DNA of 31,529 bases, taken from the NCBI GenBank assembly GCA_964509475.1, contig CAZDXJ010000021.1, positions 1 to 31,529 of the forward strand, in the 5' to 3' direction. The notes below the pieces were generated by a model. The model was given only the letters and a program-made list of their open reading frames with translations. It had not been told where the DNA came from and did not search any database. A program made the position numbers and the translations under genes. Below, in pieces: positions 1 to 5,917 of the stretch. Each line of letters opens with the position of its first letter. Position 1 is the first letter of the stretch. The stretch is from CAZDXJ01 sp964509475 (lineage in GTDB: Bacteria; Pseudomonadota; Gammaproteobacteria; Methylococcales; Methylomonadaceae).

Positions 1-1064
1 AGATTGCTGAATACCGGCAAGAGCCGATAGCGGAAATCACTGACCCGTTTACCGCCTGCCTGAATGTCCAGAACGGCCAAAAACTTGCCGTGACTGCCGG
101 CATTCCCTACCCAGGTTTTGCCGCCGGGATTTTTGACCATCAGCATTTCCGGCAGCGCGTCATGCGTATGCCCGCCCAGAATAAAATCAATACCCTGGAT
201 TCTGGCAGCCAGTTTTAAATCCACATCCGCACCATTATGCGATAACAATACAATGACCTGAGCCTGGTTTTGTTTGCGAATGGTACTGACGATGGTTTGC
301 AAATGCGCCTCTTGTATGCCAAATTCCCAATTGGGTATGAAACGCCGGGGATTGGCAATGGGTGTATAAGGAAACGCCTGGCCTATAATTGCAACCCGGG
401 TATTGCCCAGGGTTCTGATCACATAAGGCTTGAAAACCTGATCCGTTACCGCGTTCCGATCAAATTGCGCCTCCTCGGTCAGACGGATATTCTGGGCGAC
501 AAACGCCCCTCTGAAATGGGCAAGATTATCGATAAGCGGCTTCTCACCATAGGTAAACTCCCAGTGTCCGGTCATCACGTCAACACCCAATTGATTGCAG
601 ACTGCCAGCATATCCTGGCCCCGGCTCCACAATGCCGTTGCCGATCCTTGCCAGGTATCACCTCCATCCAGCAACAAGGTATTTTCGGTACGCAGTTGCT
701 TGATCAGCGCCGCCAAATGTGCAAATCCGCCCATTTTGCCAAACACCCGGGCAAGTTCGGCAAAATTCAAATGGCTCAAGGCATAGGCTTCGGCGCTGTT
801 GGCGGCAATCCCCCAAAAATCCAGCAACTGTTGACCCACGAGATGCGGTGGCTGGCTGTTTTGCCGGCCCACACCAAGATTGATCGCCGGTTCCCGGTAA
901 TACACCGGCAACAATTGCGCGTGACTATCGGTAAAATGCAACAAACGTACATTACCAAAAGCGGCCAGCCGATAGCGTTTTTGGAGCGTATCGATACAAC
1001 CATTTATTGTGCTGGCCGATAAACCCAACAGGCTTAAATACTGTAAAAAACGGCGTCTGTTCAT
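1..1064 (-). CDS. soxB: SoxB thiosulfohydrolase (C-terminus beyond window edge)
   Basis: Reading the minus strand from the ATG at 1064 gives 354 open codons that run off the left edge; SoxB is usually about 560-580 residues, so the C-terminal third is missing only because of the window. Residues 3-8 (RRRFLQ) plus a short hydrophobic stretch form a Tat signal. The calcineurin-type metallophosphatase/5'-nucleotidase fold shows its metal ligands: FTDSHAQ (D46, H48), GGDTWQG (D136), LLSHNG (H276) and GGHTHD (H299, H301). GHWEFTYG near 166-173, in place of the GNHEFD of true 5'-nucleotidases, and the early LLPVYYREP stretch are typical of SoxB. SoxB is a periplasmic Mn-dependent enzyme that hydrolyses sulfate from cysteine-S-thiosulfonate on SoxYZ during thiosulfate oxidation (family knowledge). 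GGGAG lies just upstream of the start as a ribosome site. No other sox gene is visible. Confidence 0.9.
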   Translation of the reverse strand, partial: MNRRRFLQYLSLLGLSASTINGCIDTLQKRYRLAAFGNVRLLHFTDSHAQLLPVYYREPAINLGVGRQNSQPPHLVGQQLLDFWGIAANSAEAYALSHLNFAELARVFGKMGGFAHLAALIKQLRTENTLLLDGGDTWQGSATALWSRGQDMLAVCNQLGVDVMTGHWEFTYGEKPLIDNLAHFRGAFVAQNIRLTEEAQFDRNAVTDQVFKPYVIRTLGNTRVAIIGQAFPYTPIANPRRFIPNWEFGIQEAHLQTIVSTIRKQNQAQVIVLLSHNGADVDLKLAARIQGIDFILGGHTHDALPEMLMVKNPGGKTWVGNAGSHGKFLAVLDIQAGGKRVSDFRYRLLPVFSN

Positions 1065-1077
1065 TGCATCCGTCTCC
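1061..1077. repeat. 17-bp direct repeat, copy 1 (soxB start region)
   Basis: tcattgcatccgtctcc occurs here and again at 1521-1537. On the minus strand it holds the GGAG ribosome site and the start codon of soxB. Confidence 0.75.
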
Positions 1078-1110
1078 CGTCATGTTTTATGCAAAGGTTA
1101 TGACTCCCTC

Positions 1111-1148
1111 GATTATATAGGTCGCGGCTGAAGCCGCTCCTATAATCC
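1111..1148. repeat. REP-like palindromic hairpin
   Basis: GCGGC(1124-1128)-TGAA-GCCGC(1133-1137) is a perfect stem-loop. It is extended outward by ATAGG/CCTAT (1117-1121/1139-1143) and by imperfect GATTATA/TATAATC arms. It has the shape of a bacterial interspersed palindromic element and no T-tract, so it is not a typical intrinsic terminator. Confidence 0.55.
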
Positions 1149-1303
1149 AACGTCTATTCCAGGACTTACGCACTATAAATAACTTATTGCTTTACAAGAA
1201 CAAAAATCACAAAGAGGTTTTATAAAAACCCGGTTTTTCAAGTTCTAATCGACCCTTGAAGCTGTCATTCTGCACATCGCAAATTTCGATCCTCTTTGCA
1301 AGA

Positions 1304-1454
1304 ATTGTTTAGGTTCTTCCCGATTTCGTGGGCTAAACCCTATATTTGGCACTCGTTTGGGTGTAGGGGCGTATTGCAATACGCCCGTACGCAATACGCC
1401 CCTACGCTGAACAAGTAGTGGTTACCCCACAAAGTCGGGAAGAGCCATTGTTTA
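1304..1454. mobile_element. 135-bp miniature element with ISL3-type ends and 8-bp target duplication
   Basis: The element spans 1312-1446. Its left end GGTTCTTCCCGATTTCGTGG and the inverted right end GGCTCTTCCCGACTTTGTGG agree at 23 of 29 positions when extended. It is bounded by a perfect 8-bp direct repeat ATTGTTTA (1304-1311 and 1447-1454). Ends beginning GGCTCTTCC with 8-bp duplications are characteristic of the ISL3 family. There is no room for a transposase, so this would be a non-autonomous derivative mobilised in trans. The interior holds a further palindrome (1363-1405). Confidence 0.75.
1363..1405. repeat. Perfect 15-bp inverted repeat inside the miniature element
   Basis: GTAGGGGCGTATTGC (1363-1377) is exactly inverted at 1391-1405, with a 13-nt spacer. 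The left half also forms a 20-bp perfect palindrome, GGGCGTATTGCAATACGCCC, at 1367-1386. It could form a long hairpin. Confidence 0.8.
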
Positions 1455-1943
1455 AACACCCCATCCATATTTTGCTTGAAGGATAGCTTGTTTCATTTTG
1501 TCAATGCGTAACCCCTATATTCATTGCATCCGTCTCCACCGGTAATCCCTGCCGGAATGGCGTTTACCGGGCTATCGTCATTCTGGCACGGATCAAATGG
1601 GGTAGGGCTGATCACCTGCCTGGCGGCAGACAGGAGCGGATCGGCCAAGGGTGTGGAACGATGCTTCGTTGCCCAAGTTCGTAGATACCATATCTCCATA
1701 TCAATCGCAAAATGGAAATTATCCAATTTGCGGTTGATAGGGTGAGTTAGCACAGCGTAATCCAACACGTGTCACAGAATTGTTGGGTTATTACGGCTAC
1801 CGCCTAACCCTACCAGGCTGCGAGAATGACGGTTAAATCCACAAGGAATCCTAATGCCTTAAGGTTTCTGGTCTGCAACAAGAGTTTCTAAACAGTTTCT
1901 AAGGCTCCGTTTATATTTCAGCCAATTTCTGCCCGTCATCCGA
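1455..1943. other. Non-coding stretch upstream of the ZIP gene; degraded repeats
   Basis: No convincing gene lies here. Short open frames on both strands (around 1493-1768) overlap each other and show no recognisable family. Copy 2 of the 17-bp soxB-start repeat sits at 1521-1537. Around 1765-1825 two runs resemble each other (tgttggattacgctgtgcta on the minus side and tgttgggttattacggctac on the plus side), suggesting remnants of a dispersed intergenic repeat. Confidence 0.4.
1521..1537. repeat. 17-bp direct repeat, copy 2
   Basis: Identical to 1061-1077. On the minus strand it again presents GGAG and an ATG, but that frame closes after seven codons, so it does not start a gene. Confidence 0.75.
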
Positions 1944-1949
1944 TATAAT
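1944..1949 (+). promoter_or_regulatory. Possible -10 box for the ZIP/UPF0016/TetR operon
   Basis: A perfect TATAAT lies 44 bases before the ZIP start codon. No good -35 hexamer is found at 16-18 bp, so the call is tentative. Confidence 0.3.
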
Positions 1950-1992
1950 AACCCTTTTGCAAATCAAGTTATTTTTTACCAGGGCGAACCCT

Positions 1993-2940
1993 ATGACAAC
2001 AAACAATCTTAGCGAACAATTGCAAGAATTTTTTATACAGCAAACCGAAAAACTTCAATCCTGCCGTTATTACCAACAAATCAACGCCTTACCATTTGTA
2101 CAAAAATGGTCGGCCATTCTGGGTTTGTTCATTATCTCGCAAATCATCATTTTCGGCGCACTCTATTTGTTTTTTGGAAAAATCGTTGTTGTCGGTTTCT
2201 TTGCCAGTATTCTGGCTGGTCTGGCCACCGGCGCGGGCGCCCTGCCCGCAGTTTTTTTTAAAACCATTTCCGATAAATTATTCAACAGCCTGCTGGGCGC
2301 GGCCGCCGGTGTCATGCTCGCGGCAACTGCTTTCTCGCTATTAATGCCGGGTATGGATTACGGCAATTTGTTATGGCCCGGCAAAGGTATCTGGGTGGTT
2401 TCCGGCGGCATGATCATAGGCGCCTTGTTTTTGCATTACGCCGATCAACAATTACCGCACATCCACTTTGAAGCGGACAATCAGCAACACCTGGATTCAT
2501 TACAAAAAATCTGGTTGTTCATTATCGCCATCACCATTCATAATTTTCCCGAAGGGATGTCGGTGGGTGTCAGTTTTGGTGCCGGGGATTATAAAAACGG
2601 TACCATTCTGGCTATTGCCATCGCCTTGCAGAATATTCCTGAAGGTCTGGCTGTTGCCTTACCCCTTCTGGGTTTAGGCTATAACAAATGGAAAGCGGTC
2701 GGTATTGCCACCTTGACCGGCCTGGTCGAACCGGTTGGCGGTTTGCTGGGTGTTACCGCAGTAACCCTCTTCACGCCTCTGCTGCCTGTTGCAATGGGTT
2801 TTGCCGCCGGTGCCATGCTGTTTGTCATTTCCGAGGAAATCATCCCGGAAACCCATTCCAAGGGCCGCTCCCGGCACGCTACCTTTTCCCTGATGTTGGG
2901 TTTTATCATCATGATGGTTCTGGATAATATGCTGGGTTGA
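1993..2940 (+). CDS. ZIP family divalent metal transporter
   Basis: A 315-residue membrane protein of the ZIP family (Zn, Fe, Mn or related cation transport across the inner membrane). The metal-site motifs are clear: TIHNFPEG in one helix and ALQNIPEG in the next, followed by a GLVEPVGG helix and an SEEIIPETHSKG loop near the C-terminus. A hydrophilic N-terminal stretch of about 35 residues precedes the first helix. The frame is open from an ATG at 1957, but 1993 is preferred: it begins a natural hydrophilic N-terminus and has agggcg upstream. It overlaps nothing and is followed after 9 bases by a UPF0016 exporter gene, so the two probably form a metal homeostasis operon with the TetR gene behind. 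Substrate cannot be read from the sequence; it resembles the GufA-type bacterial branch. Confidence 0.88.
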   Translation: MTTNNLSEQLQEFFIQQTEKLQSCRYYQQINALPFVQKWSAILGLFIISQIIIFGALYLFFGKIVVVGFFASILAGLATGAGALPAVFFKTISDKLFNSLLGAAAGVMLAATAFSLLMPGMDYGNLLWPGKGIWVVSGGMIIGALFLHYADQQLPHIHFEADNQQHLDSLQKIWLFIIAITIHNFPEGMSVGVSFGAGDYKNGTILAIAIALQNIPEGLAVALPLLGLGYNKWKAVGIATLTGLVEPVGGLLGVTAVTLFTPLLPVAMGFAAGAMLFVISEEIIPETHSKGRSRHATFSLMLGFIIMMVLDNMLG

Positions 2941-2949
2941 GCGAATTGA

Positions 2950-3615
2950 ATGGAATCCTTATCCCTGATCCTCGAGTTTTTACAAGCCTTTGGCCGTACC
3001 CTGCTCGATGGTGATGCCGGCCAATGGACGGCCCCGGCAATAACCAGCTTTGCCTTGATCAGCGCCGCCGAAATCGGCGATAAAAGCCAATTGGTCTGCA
3101 TGACGCTGGCTGCGCGGCATCGGGCCTGGCCGGTTATTTTCGGAGCCATTTTCGCCTTCGCCCTGCTCAATACCCTGGCGGTTGTTTTTGGCGCCGCGAT
3201 TGCCGGCTGGCTGCCTAAATACATTGTCGCCGCAACCGTCGCGGTATTGTTTGCCGTTTTCGGCCTGCAAGCCCTGTTTTTCAAGGATGATGACGATGAC
3301 GAACAAATTACTGAAAAAAGCGGTCACAGTATTTTTTTCACCACTTTTGTTTTGATTACCGTGGCCGAATTTGGCGATAAAACCCAATTGGCCGTTGTCG
3401 CCTTGAGCAGTACCGCATTACCGGCTGCCGTCTGGCTGGGTTCGACTGCTGCCCTGGCCGGAACCTCCATGCTCGGCGTTCTGGCGGGCCGCACGCTGCT
3501 GCAAAAAATTCCACTGACTCTGCTACACCGTTTCAGTGGTATCGTGTTTCTTGGCCTGGCTGGTTTCGCGGCTTATGAAGCCTGGTTGAATTTACCCGCA
3601 GCGATTCAATTTTGA
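2950..3615 (+). CDS. UPF0016/Gdt1 family cation exporter (Mn-type)
   Basis: A 221-residue membrane protein with the two signature repeats of the UPF0016 (TMEM165/Gdt1) family, AAEIGDKSQL near residue 40 and VAEFGDKTQL near residue 140, each in the first helix of a three-helix half. An acidic loop (DDDDDEQ) separates the halves. Bacterial members such as MneA export manganese; eukaryotic members move Mn/Ca. Nine bases behind the ZIP gene and seven ahead of the TetR gene, it probably belongs to one transcript, pairing an importer-type and an exporter-type carrier. The metal specificity is inference. Confidence 0.88.
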   Translation: MESLSLILEFLQAFGRTLLDGDAGQWTAPAITSFALISAAEIGDKSQLVCMTLAARHRAWPVIFGAIFAFALLNTLAVVFGAAIAGWLPKYIVAATVAVLFAVFGLQALFFKDDDDDEQITEKSGHSIFFTTFVLITVAEFGDKTQLAVVALSSTALPAAVWLGSTAALAGTSMLGVLAGRTLLQKIPLTLLHRFSGIVFLGLAGFAAYEAWLNLPAAIQF

Positions 3616-3622
3616 CAAAGGC

Positions 3623-4219
3623 ATGAGCAGAACCCTACAAAAATCACTTAACCGCGACCGGATTTTAACCGAAGGGGTGAATTTATTGATTAAACAAGGC
3701 TATCACGGCACCGGTTTGAAAGAAATTCTGACCGCGGTGCAAATTCCCAAAGGCTCTTTTTACAATTATTTCACCAGCAAGGAAGCCTTTGCCGCCGAGG
3801 TTGTCCAGCATTATATCGAGCCGTTTATCCAACGTCTCGAGGCGCATTTGAATGTACCGGATCGGGATGCGATAACGTCTTTACAAATTTATCTGAACGA
3901 TCTGATCAACGATCTGGAACAAGCCGGTTACGAAGGCGGCTGTTTGCTGGGCAATTTGATGGCTGAAATGGGTGATACCAGCAAACCTTGCCGTCTGTCA
4001 CTGAAATCAGCGCTTGCACGCTATCGTGATCTGTACATCCGTGCCCTATCCAAAGGCCAGCAGCAAGGCCGTATTCGCACCGATAAATCGGCTGAAGTAA
4101 TGGCCGATTTGCTGATTGACGGCTTTCAAGGCGCTTTATTGAGAATGAAAATTGAAAAATCCACCACGCCTTTAAAGCGTTGTTGTCATGAACTGCTGGG
4201 TGATTTTTTTTGCAGTTAA
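3623..4219 (+). CDS. TetR/AcrR family transcriptional regulator
   Basis: 198 residues. The N-terminal helix-turn-helix of the TetR family spans about residues 28-52 (GTGLKEILTAVQIPKGSFYN followed by YFTSKEAF). The C-terminal ligand/dimerisation domain resembles the group with GCLLGNLMAEMGD and a late RALSKGQQQGRI helix. It is the third gene of the ZIP-UPF0016 transcript (7-base gap) and lies 20 bases before the promoter of the methanethiol oxidase operon. An inverted repeat overlaps the predicted transcription start there, so this protein is the natural candidate repressor of that operon. The inducing ligand is unknown; a C1-sulfur compound or aldehyde is conceivable but unproven. Confidence 0.9.
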   Translation: MSRTLQKSLNRDRILTEGVNLLIKQGYHGTGLKEILTAVQIPKGSFYNYFTSKEAFAAEVVQHYIEPFIQRLEAHLNVPDRDAITSLQIYLNDLINDLEQAGYEGGCLLGNLMAEMGDTSKPCRLSLKSALARYRDLYIRALSKGQQQGRIRTDKSAEVMADLLIDGFQGALLRMKIEKSTTPLKRCCHELLGDFFCS

Positions 4220-4238
4220 TTTTTCTTGGCTCTATAAT
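4210..4238 (+). promoter_or_regulatory. Sigma-70 promoter of the DUF4242-mtoX-scoMauG operon
   Basis: TTGCAG (4210-4215), a 17-bp spacer, then a perfect TATAAT (4233-4238). The start would be near 4245, giving a short leader before the ATG at 4273. The -35 overlaps the end of the TetR gene. Confidence 0.7.
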
Positions 4239-4239
4239 A

Positions 4240-4252
4240 AGACGACCGGTCT
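4240..4252. promoter_or_regulatory. Putative TetR-family operator
   Basis: AGAC-GACCG-GTCT is an inverted repeat with a GACCGGTC core, lying directly on the expected transcription start downstream of the TATAAT. Its position suits repression by the TetR-family protein encoded immediately upstream. Confidence 0.5.
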
Positions 4253-4272
4253 AATAATCAAGAGAAAAGCCC

Positions 4273-4545
4273 ATGCCAAAATACATCATTGAACGAAAAA
4301 TACCTGGCGCAGGCCAGTTATCGAAAGCAGAGCTGCAACAAATCGCACAAAAATCCTGCTGCATTTTGAAAGAACTCGGTCCCGGAATACAATGGCTCGA
4401 AAGCTATGTAACCGATAACAAGATTTATTGTGTCTATATCGCTTCGGATGAACAAAGCATACGCAATCATGCCAAACAAGGCGGCTTTCCCGCCGATGCC
4501 ATTGCTGAAATCAAAACCATTATTGACCCGACCAGCGCGGAATAA
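4273..4545 (+). CDS. DUF4242 small protein (SCO4226-like, possible metal binder)
   Basis: 90 residues matching the DUF4242 pattern: MPKYIIERKIPGAG at the start, then SCCILKELGPGIQWLESYVT, DNKIYCVYIA, GGFPADAIAEI and a terminal IDPTSAE. Members adopt a ferredoxin-like fold, and the Streptomyces relative SCO4226 has been described as nickel-binding. There is no signal peptide, so it is cytoplasmic. It is the first gene after the operator-containing promoter and ends 15 bases before mtoX, so it should be co-transcribed with the methanethiol oxidase. Cys29, Cys30 and Cys53 could bind metal or thiol. Its part in methanethiol oxidation is unknown. Confidence 0.8.
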   Translation: MPKYIIERKIPGAGQLSKAELQQIAQKSCCILKELGPGIQWLESYVTDNKIYCVYIASDEQSIRNHAKQGGFPADAIAEIKTIIDPTSAE

Positions 4546-4560
4546 AGAAGGGGACAAACC

Positions 4561-5907
4561 ATGTTTAAGATCAAATCGTTGTTCAGCAGCTTGACTGTCG
4601 CTTCAAGTCTGCTATTTTCAGGCTTCACCCATGCCGATGAAACCTGTCAATCCCCTTACATGGCCAAAATTACCGGTCAGGAAGATTATGTCTATGTCTG
4701 GACCCTGGGCATGAAGGGCTTGGGCGATGAGCAAGACAAACTGGTCACCATCAGCGTCAATCCCGATGCACCGGCTTACGGTAAAATCGTCCACAGTATT
4801 TCGGTTGGCGGCCGCAATGAAGCCCATCATTCCGGGTTTACCGATGATCGGCGTTTTTTGTGGGCTGGCGGCCTGGATACCAGCAAGATTTTTATCTTTG
4901 ATGTACACAGCGATCCGGCCAAACCCAAATTAATCAAAACCATCGATAACTTTACCGCCCAAAGCGGTGGCGTTGTCGGTCCCCATACCACCTATGCCCT
5001 GCCTGGCCGTATGATGATTACCGGCCTGTCCAACAACCAGGATCACGGTGGCCGTACCGCTCTGGTTGAATACAGCAATGCCGGCGATTACATAACCACC
5101 CATTGGATACCTACCAGCAAGGACTTAAAGGGTGCGATCAAAACCGGAAAATACGCCGATGGTTACAATTATGATGTTCGTGTGCTGCCGCGCCGTAATC
5201 TGATGTTGACCTCGTCGTTTACCGGTTGGTCCAATTACATGATGGACTTTGGCAAAATGCTGGCCGATCCGGAAGCGATGAAACGTTTTGGCAATACCGT
5301 GGTGCAGTGGGATTTACACAGCCGCAAACCCCGAAAAATTTTCGATGTCCCCGGTGCGCCTCTTGAAATCCGCTGCGCTTGGCAACCCAATCATAACTAC
5401 TGTTTCACATCAACCGCACTGACTTCAAAAATCTGGTTGATTTATGAAGACCCGCAAGGTCAATGGCAAGCCAAAGCGGTAGCCGATATTGGCGATCCGG
5501 CGAAAATTCCGTTACCGGTCGATATTTCCATTCAGAGTGATGACAAACTGCTGTGGGTCAATACCTTCATGGATGGCAAGACCCGAGCCTTTGACATTTC
5601 CGACCCGTTCAACCCCAAACCGGTTTATGAAAAAACCATCGGCGCCCAGGTCAACATGGTATCGTCAAGCTGGGATGGCAAACGCCTTTATTACACCTCC
5701 TCCCTGTTGGCCAACTGGGATAAAAAAGGCAAGGACAACGAGCAATTTTTCAAAGCCTACCGCTGGGATGGAAAAAAATTGACCGAACAGTTCAGTATTG
5801 ATTTCATTGCTCAAAAACTGGGCCGGCCGCATCAAATGCGCTTCGGCGCGTATTCGTTGTATAGTTCAATACAGCCTGAACAAGCGGTTGCCCTGGCTGG
5901 AAAGTAA
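4561..5907 (+). CDS. mtoX: Methanethiol oxidase (SBP56 / selenium-binding protein family)
   Basis: 448 residues of the SBP56 family. Residues 1-25 form a Sec signal peptide with cleavage expected at THA-DE, so the enzyme is periplasmic, as for bacterial methanethiol oxidases. Characteristic stretches include EDYVYVWTLGMKGLGDEQDK, GGRNEAHHSGF (His89, His90), VVGPHTTYALPG (His142), NNQDHGGRTALVEY and C-terminal GRPHQMRFG. SBP56-type MtoX is a copper-dependent enzyme converting CH3SH and O2 to formaldehyde, H2S and H2O2 (EC 1.8.3.4). GGGG lies upstream of the ATG. It is the second gene of the operon and is followed by a SCO1-MauG fusion; a SCO1 gene and a mauG gene commonly accompany mtoX, which supports the assignment over a generic selenium-binding call. 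Confidence 0.9.
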   Translation: MFKIKSLFSSLTVASSLLFSGFTHADETCQSPYMAKITGQEDYVYVWTLGMKGLGDEQDKLVTISVNPDAPAYGKIVHSISVGGRNEAHHSGFTDDRRFLWAGGLDTSKIFIFDVHSDPAKPKLIKTIDNFTAQSGGVVGPHTTYALPGRMMITGLSNNQDHGGRTALVEYSNAGDYITTHWIPTSKDLKGAIKTGKYADGYNYDVRVLPRRNLMLTSSFTGWSNYMMDFGKMLADPEAMKRFGNTVVQWDLHSRKPRKIFDVPGAPLEIRCAWQPNHNYCFTSTALTSKIWLIYEDPQGQWQAKAVADIGDPAKIPLPVDISIQSDDKLLWVNTFMDGKTRAFDISDPFNPKPVYEKTIGAQVNMVSSSWDGKRLYYTSSLLANWDKKGKDNEQFFKAYRWDGKKLTEQFSIDFIAQKLGRPHQMRFGAYSLYSSIQPEQAVALAGK

Positions 5908-5917
5908 TTTGTCATTG

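Noticed and set aside
270..1022. 250-codon plus-strand open frame
   Set aside because: It lies antisense to the clear SoxB frame and has no recognisable domain; it is a shadow frame.
1493..1768. 91-codon minus-strand open frame in the spacer
   Set aside because: No family features or ribosome site, overlapped by an equal frame on the other strand, and built of repeat-like sequence.
2679..3284. 201-codon minus-strand open frame
   Set aside because: Antisense to the ZIP and UPF0016 genes, with a composition typical of a reversed coding strand.
5798..5917. N-terminal extension of the SCO-MauG protein into mtoX
   Set aside because: It overlaps mtoX in another frame and would bury the signal peptide that begins at 5918.
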